The notes beneath the pieces were generated by a model. The model saw only the letters and a list, made by a program, of their open reading frames with translations, did not search any database and was not told the origin of the DNA. 64,000 bases of DNA from Mesomycoplasma ovipneumoniae ATCC 29419. Lineage in GTDB: Bacteria; Bacillota_I; Bacilli_A; Mycoplasmatales; Metamycoplasmataceae. Positions within the stretch are counted from its first letter, which is position 1; the number at the start of each line of letters is the position of its first letter. The stretch covers positions 682,001 through 746,000 of the forward strand of contig NZ_CP118522.1 in assembly GCF_028885435.1 (NCBI RefSeq), given 5' to 3'. The translations under genes were made by a program, and so were the position numbers. Positions 57,601 through 64,000 of this stretch are shown one piece after another.

Positions 57601-58448
57601 TCAAGAAGTTGTTTGTGTAAAAATGATTGTCCAAAAAGATTTTTGAAAAATAAAACTAAATTATCATCTGAGATTTTATTTTTAAAATCAAGACTTGCAA
57701 GATTTTTTAAAAGTTTGTAAATTGTTTCTTGACTAAAAAAATTATTTAAAAAGTATGATGAAAAATTTTGAAAGGATAATGTTTCATCAAGTGAAGCCAT
57801 TTTGTGAGAATATTGTGCAATTTCAACTGCTTTTTGTTGTTTTTCAGCTTCTTCAAAACGCAATTTTACTGAATTATATTCGTCAAAATTTTCCTTAGTA
57901 AAAGCTTTAAAATTTTCTAAAGCGGCCTTTACAAAGGTAAAAATTAAATTATCAGTTGGGCTTGTTTGGTCTTCTTTTCAAAGTAGATATTTATCTCGAA
58001 AATCTTGGAAAATTAGTTTAATTATTGATGTAAAAGTCTCGATTGATTTTTCATTTAATCCTTGTGAACTTAATGAATTTGAAATTAAACTAGTAAGATT
58101 GGTTAAAAAATCCCCGTTTTCTACATTTCTAGCGATAAATTCGTAGATATTTTCCTCAAGTTTTGGCAAATTATTAGCTAAAAACTGAAAACCAAAACGA
58201 TTTAAGCTGTCAATTTGCTGATATGTGCTTTTATTTACTAAAAAATCGTTAATTGCTTGATTTACAATGTCAGCAAGTGGTTTAAATGAATTTGAAGCCA
58301 AAAAATCTTTAGCTGAGTCAAAAAAGAATGAAAAACTAGCATAATTAGGGTCTGAATCATCAATAAAATTAGTTATGTCAAATTTTGTTAAAATTGGGTA
58401 GAATTTATTGAGTAATTTTTTTAGTGAATCAATTTGGTTTTGGCTCAA
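54693..58448 (-). pseudogene. C-terminal two thirds of the giant SGNH hydrolase (after a frameshift)
   Basis: This frame is open, with many TGA Trp, from the frameshift near 58505 down to TAA 54693. It has no start with a ribosome site of its own (TTG 58448 is only formal). The sequence is almost entirely helical and built of irregular repeats of 80-120 residues with patterns such as SFFSKPKIKNSLLSILTNFF. Low-complexity Ser/Glu/Thr segments occur near 56400-56530 and a Gly/Ser segment (SSGNGGSSGNGESGG) near 55260. It may form a long surface rod or a protein-binding scaffold. Confidence 0.7.
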
Positions 58449-58456
58449 ATCAAAAC

Positions 58457-60709
58457 TTAGAAGTTCGTGAAATAAATCAAGTAAATTTTTGGAATCTTTA
58501 AAAAAGATGAATAATTTGTGTAAATTTGCTCTGAAAAAATTGAAGCAATATTTTCAGCAATATCAGTAGTTTTGATTCCTTTAATTACACCTAAGAAATT
58601 TTTGGCTGATTGATCATTTAATTTAGCCCAAACATTAGTGCGAACAACAACATCGGCAATTGAAACTAAAAGATTAACAATCGCACTCTGATCTGCCTCG
58701 TTCAAATTAAACTCAAAATTATCGTTAATAATCGATACTAATAATTTAACAGATTCATGATGTTTTAGTGTTTCAGAGATAAAATTTCGAATAAAAATGA
58801 CATTATCATTGTCATTATCAGGATTTTCTAAATAAGTTCGAATTATTTCGTGAAAATTCTGTGAATTCTTATATTCACTTGAGCGAAGATGGTAGTCAGT
58901 AATTATTTTAGAAAATAATTTTCTTATTGAGTCAAAAGTAAAGACAACTTTTAAGTCTTCTTTATTTTTAAGGTCGATTTTGATAATGTTATTTATTAGC
59001 AAATCTTGGATTATTGTTTGGCCAAAAATGGATGAAAAAATTAATTCTTTAATTTTTTCAGGATTTTTATCTGCAAATTCAGAAGTTACAACAGTATTTA
59101 AAACATCAATTATTTGTTTTTCGTCAAAATCAGCAAAAATATAATTAACAAGGCCAGAAATTGTTGCTTTTTCTCAATTTTTGTTATTAGTTACATCTTG
59201 AACATAAGTCTGAAAACGGTTGATAATTTTGCTAAAAAATCCACTTGAGTAAATTTTTTGCAAAATTTCGGAGAAAGAAGCCCCTGAATTTTGGTTTTGT
59301 TGTCAAAAATCAGTCAAAACTTTTTGTACGCTTGAATTATTTTGAACAGCTAACTGAACAAAACGGCTTAAAAACGCACCAAAATTATTATTTAGTATAA
59401 CGTTTATAAAATTTTCTATCGGTGATTTTGTTGCTTTTTTAACATTTTTAGTTGTTAATTCTTCAATTTCAGAATTTTCTGAAATAAATTTTTCAGGTGA
59501 ATTGTCAACTGTTAAAGCCTTCAAAATTTTTGAATTTTGACCTAAATTTAGAATTCGACGGTAATAATTAGCGTCTTTTTGGACATAATTTTCGTCTCAG
59601 TTTAATTTAGTATTGGCTTCGTTTTTGAATTCTAGGTTTTGTTCAAAAGCTAATTTAAACAATAAATCCTGGGCCATTTTTTTATAACCCTTAGTTGATG
59701 GGTGAATATCTAAGTCATTTGTACTAAATTCAGAACTTTTTTCTTGTCAAATTGATTCGTTGTATAAATCAACATAGTTTACTTTTTGGGTTTTTGCGGC
59801 TTTTTTGATTGTTGAATTCAAACGTTTTATTACTGAATCAGCATAATTTTCTGGAACGCCAATTTCGTTTGTGAGCATTTTTTCAAAAAATTTAATAATT
59901 TTTGAAGACAAAGAATTATAGCCAACTAAAACTATTTGTAAATCAGGATTGATTTCTCGCAAACGATGAATTAGTAATTGTAAATTTCTGTAAATTTTTT
60001 GGTTTGCAATTTCAATGTTTTGGGTAAATTCAAAACTTGCTTCACCTTTTGAAGCAAGTTTTTGCATCGGCTTAGCAATCGTGCGAAAATCAATGGATTC
60101 CATTAAATCATTTGCACCTAATGAAAGAGTTAGCAAATTAGAATTTTTAATTTTTTGATATAGTTTTGGGTAGCTATTTAAATTAAAATCACCAAAAACG
60201 TCACGAATTTGCTGACCATATGGTGAGTCTAATTTTTTGTCTAAATGATAATTAAAATTAAAATGCGTCTTATCAGAATTTTTATAGAATTGATTTTCAG
60301 GATTAAGTAAATAAAGTCAATCGCTAATTGTTGTTCAAGACAAAGCCAAATTATCAAAGGATTTAAGTGCATTTGGTTTTATTTTTTGAATAAAACTAGC
60401 AAAAAAAGCAGGATATGATAGACCATTAATTTTGTTATTTTCATCAATTTTTCCGCGGAGGTCAACAGAATAATCCCAATTAAAACCAGCAGAAATTGAA
60501 TCACCTATTGATAAATAGTTGATTTGATCTAAAAGTTTTTCAGTTTGCTGGTCTGAATGGGTTATTGGTACATTAAAGTGCTCGGTTTTATCGCGATTTT
60601 TTATTCCAATCAAAGTAATTCCAGAAATGGCCAGAGATAAAGTACCAAAACTTAAAAATATTTTGAATGCCTTAGTAAAATCAGGTTTGGAGATATTTTT
60701 TTTCATCAT
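58457..60709 (-). CDS. SGNH/GDSL-family surface hydrolase, N-terminal part
   Basis: 750 residues from ATG 60709 (GCGGGGTAAA ribosome site). A membrane or signal helix lies at about 15-37. Block I is YLSIGDSISAG (nucleophile Ser). The Gly/Asn motif of block III is LSLGANDLME. Block V is DLDIHPSTKGY (catalytic Asp and His). All catalytic residues are present, so an esterase or lipase at the surface is likely. The frame ends at 58457. A lost T in a T6 run (about 58497-58502) separates it from another ~1250 codons; the restored protein would have about 2005 residues. Confidence 0.85.
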
Positions 60710-60974
60710 TTTACCCCGCTTCTTTTTGTTATTCCAGATTTTTTTAATACAAATCAATTAGATTGGTCCAATTAGATAAGGAGCAAACTAGAAAAATTAA
60801 ATTAAATTATACACTAAATTGACATAAAAAATCAGATAATTATCTTTTTTCTATATTTTATTTTAAATTGGCTTGTTATTTTTTTATAATTTGTTAATTT
60901 TTTTCAGAAAGATGCTTATTGTGTATTTGTTTTTTTGGTTACACGGAGATTTATTTTTGGCCGGGTACTTGTCA

Positions 60975-61186
60975 AATTTTTTGCCCATTTTACAAAGCTT
61001 TTTTGTCAATTTCTTATTAAATTATTGTCATATACATGTCTAAATTTGTCTGAAAAATGCAAAATTCGGATTTTTAACCTTTAAATTCAGCAATTTTGAT
61101 GTATTTAGTTTTTTTAACCCTTGATTTTTATTGTTTATTTTGGCACACCGTTTTGATTGTGTCAAACATTAATATACTAATTCATC
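60975..61186 (-). mobile_element. Degenerate remnant of the second IS3 type
   Basis: In reverse, TATATTAATGTTTGACACAAT, CAAAATTGCTGAATTTAAAG and the later AATTTAATAAGAAATTG match the left 200 bases of the IS3 at 46582. It shares with the remnant at 38306 the deletion between AAATTTAGACA and TATATGA. The rest of this gap (60710-60974) is AT-rich without a recognisable feature. Confidence 0.7.
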
Positions 61187-61209
61187 AAATATTTTAAATT
61201 ATTTTTTTG

Positions 61210-61247
61210 ATATGAAAAAACTCCGCGGCTAACGGAGTTTTTTCATA
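61210..61247 (-). terminator. Terminator of tmRNA
   Basis: ATATGAAAAAACTCCG (61210-61225) and CGGAGTTTTTTCATAT (61233-61248) form a perfect 16-bp stem. It directly follows the CCA end of tmRNA on the minus strand. Confidence 0.8.
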
Positions 61248-61784
61248 TGGTGGAGGTGCGGGGATTCGAACCCCGATCCAATTAAAATAATTTAGTGGAG
61301 TCGACAGTTTAAACTAAAAAATCTAATTATAAAGGTATAAAAATATAATAATTTATAAAAAAGAATAAGAATTAAAGAATATATTAATAAAAAGAATAAG
61401 AATTAAGAATAAGAATTAAAGAATAAGAATTAAAGAATAAGAATTAATAAATCAAAGGAGTTAAATAGTCCTGTATTTTAAAATGTATTTGAAAACCAAA
61501 AACAAATATTTACTAATTATTTTAGTATTTACAGGGAAAACTTAATATATTGAATTAAGGAAGATATATTATGTTATTTATATTATTGAAATAAAAAACT
61601 GATAGGTTTTATTATGAATTAAAGTGTTGCAAAATTTAATTGGGTATTCATCATTGCGAAATTAAATGTTGCATCGTCTTTAGCTTTAATTGAATCTTTT
61701 GCGTTTAGATTTACATGGTATTATGGTCTACCAAACCACTGCATCCAAAAAATTTTTTTAATTGTCAAAACCAGAGTCACCCCC
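61248..61784 (-). ncRNA. ssrA: tmRNA (transfer-messenger RNA)
   Basis: The 5' end GGGGGTGACTCTGGTTTTGA and the 3' end TTCGAATCCCCGCACCTCCA plus CCA pair as a 7-bp acceptor stem with a T-arm. The tag frame from GCA (61702) to TAA (61619) codes 27 residues: AKDSIKAKDD, then ATFNFAMMNTQLNFATL. It ends in the hydrophobic FATL. The RNA rescues stalled ribosomes and marks proteins for proteolysis. It is about 537 nt, longer than most. The extra length contains tandem repeats at 61361-61450. Confidence 0.93.
61361..61450. repeat. Tandem AAGAATAAGAATTA repeats inside tmRNA
   Basis: Units of 14-16 bases (AAGAATAAGAATTAA variants) are repeated about five to six times. On the RNA strand they read UUAAUUCUUAUUCUU. 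They lie between the tag stop and the 3' tRNA-like part, where pseudoknots are normally found. Confidence 0.8.
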
Positions 61785-61790
61785 ATTTAT

Positions 61791-61838
61791 GTTATAGCTA
61801 TTTCAAGGTATTTATAGAAATAGCTATAACACATTATA
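61791..61838 (-). promoter_or_regulatory. tmRNA promoter and hairpin in the precursor leader
   Basis: TATAAT (61838-61833) is followed, before the mature 5' end at 61784, by the perfect 14-bp inverted repeat GTTATAGCTATTTC/GAAATAGCTATAAC (61791-61830). The hairpin would lie in the 5' leader removed by RNase P. Confidence 0.55.
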
Positions 61839-61927
61839 ACATATTTTTTAATTGCTATATAAAAAAAAAAAAAAAAATATTTTAACTACATGGATTCAAA
61901 ATTGGTACTAACTAATAGGTTTTTAAA

Positions 61928-63310
61928 TTATAAATTGGGGTTATTTTTATTAATTTTGTCAATTTTTTCGGTTATTTTAGTAATTTTAAATGCATCAATT
62001 TTTTGTGTTAAGTTATTTAAATAGTCATTGACAATTTTATTAAGGTTCTCTTGAATTTCGCCAGCATCTTTGATAATTCTTTCTGCTAATGATCTACTTC
62101 TTTCTGCTTTAGTGTTAATTTTATTTATTGATGCTTTTAGTGTTTTTTCTTTTCATTCATCAAACTTTTGAATGATTTTACTTGTTTCTTCAAGACTTTG
62201 GCTTTGAATCTCTAATTTATTTTCTTTTAGAATTATTGATTTTAAAAGCATTAAAAGTGCTAAATAAAAATGTGGGCGGCAAATGAAAATTTTTTCATAA
62301 TTAGGGGCAACATCAATTGTGAAGTATTTCTCAGGCTCGAGTTCTGTTACTAAAATTGCATAGCTAGCTTTTTTCTTTATACGGTCTGCCTCAATTTTTT
62401 TGAAAAAATCTTTGTTTTTTTGTTTTCCAGATTTTTCTTTTGATTCAGATTTTGCTTCTAAAATGATTTTTGTTTCAACATTGCGACTTTGATCATTAAT
62501 TGTAAAAATAAAGTCGGATTTTGTTGCTTTTTCTCCTGGTTCATCCTTAATATTTACGGTATCTTTTTTTAGTTCAACAACAACTGAATCATTGTCGTCT
62601 TTACCAAAAGGGAAAACATCTCTGTACCTTTCTAAAATTCAGTTTTCAAGATTTTCTCCTATTTGTTTTGAACTAATATTTTTGTATTTATATTTATTTA
62701 ATTCCTCTTCTAGGTCATTTATTTTGGTATCTTTTTCGTTAAGGGAATGTTCAAATCCTGCTTTTACATCAGCGGTTGTTTTTTCACGCACTTCAGCTAT
62801 TTGTTCTAGCCATTTTTTCTCAGTATCTTGCTTAAATTGTTCGTATTCTTTAGATTGAACAGATAAAAATTTCGCCTCTTTTTCTTTAATAGCACTATTA
62901 ATAGTGCTATCTTGGTATTTTTCCATACCATCAATTTTTTCTAGCAGTTGATCAATTTTTCCTTGCATTTCAGCAATTGTAATATCTTTTTGACCAATTT
63001 CTTCCGAATGTTTTAAACTTAAATCCGATTTTACCTTATCATTTTGGGATTTTCATTTTTCAATTTCCGCATTAAGTTTAGAATTTTCATCTTTTATTTT
63101 TTTAATTTCAGGATCATTTGCATAAATATCGTTGCGAATTTGTTTAGTATATTCGCTTAATTTCTTTTTTGTTTGATCTTCTATATAATTTTGTACTTCA
63201 CTTACAAGGGAAAATCAATCACCTTTTTTGGCATCCTCTAGAAGTTGGTATGTTAGTGTTTCTTTATTAATTAATTTGACTTTTATTTCATTGTTTTTCT
63301 TTACTTCCAT
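61928..63310 (-). CDS. DUF2130 family protein
   Basis: 460 residues from ATG 63310. A long coiled-coil region lies at about 75-220 (EIKKIKDENSKLNAEIEKWK and onward). The DUF2130 core begins with QIGENLENWILERYRDVFPFG and continues to ILEAKSESKEKSGKQ and ASYAILVTELEP. The core resembles a restriction-endonuclease-like fold (E-x-K in ILEAKS), but no activity has been shown to my knowledge. It ends in another helical stretch. Function unknown. Confidence 0.85.
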
Positions 63311-63382
63311 AACAAAATAATTTTAACACATATTTAAAAATAGGCAAATTTTACAAATTGAATAAAAAAATTAAAAATGTGG

Positions 63383-63388
63383 TATAAT
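63383..63388 (+). promoter_or_regulatory. Extended -10 box of the Smr gene
   Basis: TGTGGTATAAT with the TG extension and perfect hexamer, 60 bases before the ATG at 63448. Confidence 0.55.
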
Positions 63389-63447
63389 TAAATTTTAGTT
63401 AATTTAAGAACACCTTAAATTAAAACAGTCAAACTAATTATCTTAAA

Positions 63448-63783
63448 ATGAAAATTAAAAAGAAATCAAAAGAAATTCACTTTGCTGAATGGGATCAAAT
63501 ATTAGATTTAACTCAAAGTCAAAAAAATAATATTTTTTCAAATTTTGATTTTGATGATAAAATAAGTTTTGACTTTCACGGTTTAGACACTCAAAAAACA
63601 GTAGCAATTGTTGAAAATTTAATGTTTGAATTTAAAAAATCCAATAAAAAATGTATAAATCTAATTTGTGGCGTTGGTTTAGGACATGTTCGTGAGCAAA
63701 TTTTGGATAATTTATCATTTTATTCTAACGAATTTCTAATTGGATTTGAAAATCAAGGTCTAATTCGTGTTTGTAAAAAGTAA
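63448..63783 (+). CDS. Small Smr-domain protein
   Basis: 111 residues. The Smr domain spans about 40-108, with SFDFHGLDTQKTVAIVENLM (DxHG motif) and NLICGVGLGHVREQILDNL, where relatives have HGKGxGxLR. It corresponds to the C-terminal nuclease domain of MutS2, but no MutS part is present. Stand-alone Smr proteins can nick DNA or RNA and act in ribosome rescue, which is known for related families only. It is divergent from the DUF2130 gene. Confidence 0.88.
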   Translation: MKIKKKSKEIHFAEWDQILDLTQSQKNNIFSNFDFDDKISFDFHGLDTQKTVAIVENLMFEFKKSNKKCINLICGVGLGHVREQILDNLSFYSNEFLIGFENQGLIRVCKK

Positions 63784-63847
63784 ATTTTAGAAAAAACTAA
63801 AATTTTGTTAAAATTTGTTTTTATTTAAATTCAAATGAAGTCAATCC

Positions 63848-63878
63848 AATTTTTAGTCTAGCAGTTGGACTAAAAATT
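63848..63878. terminator. Hairpin after the Smr gene
   Basis: AATTTTTAGTC and GACTAAAAATT form an 11-bp perfect stem with a 9-base loop, 65 bases downstream of the Smr stop. The T-run after it is weak, so it may be a poor terminator. Confidence 0.4.
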
Positions 63879-63983
63879 ATTGTTAGTTTGAAAATCATTT
63901 TTATAATAAATAATTCATTTTTATAAATTTAGAATTTATTATCTTTTAAAAAATATAATATTTGATAATTATGACAGGAAAAA

Positions 63984-64000
63984 TATGTCACTAACTACTA
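63984..64000 (+). CDS. Start of a further gene (partial)
   Basis: ATG TCA CTA ACT ACT behind ACAGGAAAAAT, with a TATAAT at about 63955, looks like the beginning of a new reading frame that leaves the window. Only five codons are visible, so nothing can be said of the product. Confidence 0.4.

Noticed and set aside
63848-63878. Possible tRNA-like structure after the Smr gene
   Set aside because: Only one stem-loop can be formed. There is no cloverleaf or T-arm consensus.

Overview
The window is low-GC DNA that reads correctly only if TGA is translated as tryptophan (genetic code 4). Nearly every long gene is interrupted by in-frame TGA codons under the standard code. There are no cell-wall genes. 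Gene content points to a Mycoplasma/Mesomycoplasma of the M. hyopneumoniae group: a second F1-like ATPase cluster, a P97-family adhesin pair, a lipobox lipoprotein, a fructose-type PTS, CdaM and a tmRNA. I cannot name the species from the sequence.

Layout. 1-2.0 kb: the end of an unrecognised gene and two membrane genes. 2.0-7.0 kb: a mosaic of dispersed repeat elements, an IS30 remnant, a zinc alcohol dehydrogenase and a broken IS3 element. 7.1-15.7 kb (minus): a seven-gene operon for an F1-like ATPase (alpha-, beta-, gamma- and epsilon-like subunits) with large membrane and surface partners. 15.9-19.5 kb: a HAD phosphatase, a PQ-loop membrane protein, MgtE and the c-di-AMP synthase CdaM. 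20.4-23.4 kb (minus): a 1004-residue protein with seven tandem six-cysteine modules and a C-terminal membrane anchor. 24.6-30.0 kb: pgk, then an RpiR regulator, a PTS EIIABC, a small membrane protein and manA. 30.7-35.0 kb: a lipoprotein and a duplicated DUF3137 gene flanking lemA. 35.8-38.3 kb: efp and tkt. 38.6-42.5 kb: a secreted protein and three tandem membrane-protein paralogues. 42.7-48.4 kb: an IS256 element, a type IIG restriction-modification gene with an (AG)13 tract that is presently out of frame, and an IS3 copy. 48.5-60.7 kb (minus): two adhesin-like giants and a roughly 2000-residue SGNH/GDSL hydrolase split by a one-base frameshift. 61.2-63.8 kb: tmRNA, a DUF2130 protein and an Smr-domain protein.

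The feature I find most unusual is a dispersed element of about 0.55-0.7 kb, present in at least seven more or less complete copies. It has imperfect terminal inverted repeats, a poly(A) tract, a -10 box, a strong Shine-Dalgarno followed by a 4-5 codon mini-ORF, two internal stem-loops and a terminator-like hairpin. In effect it is a whole transcription unit with no real protein gene. Three copies sit between imperfect direct repeats of about 90-100 bp. Three of the four insertion sequences in the window are inserted inside copies of it.

Functionally, sugar entry (PTS, ManA) feeds glycolysis and the pentose shunt (pgk, tkt). The F1-like ATPase, adhesins, surface hydrolase and lipoprotein form the cell-surface side. 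Homopolymer or dinucleotide tracts at the ATPase promoter, the adhesin promoter and the R-M gene suggest phase variation.
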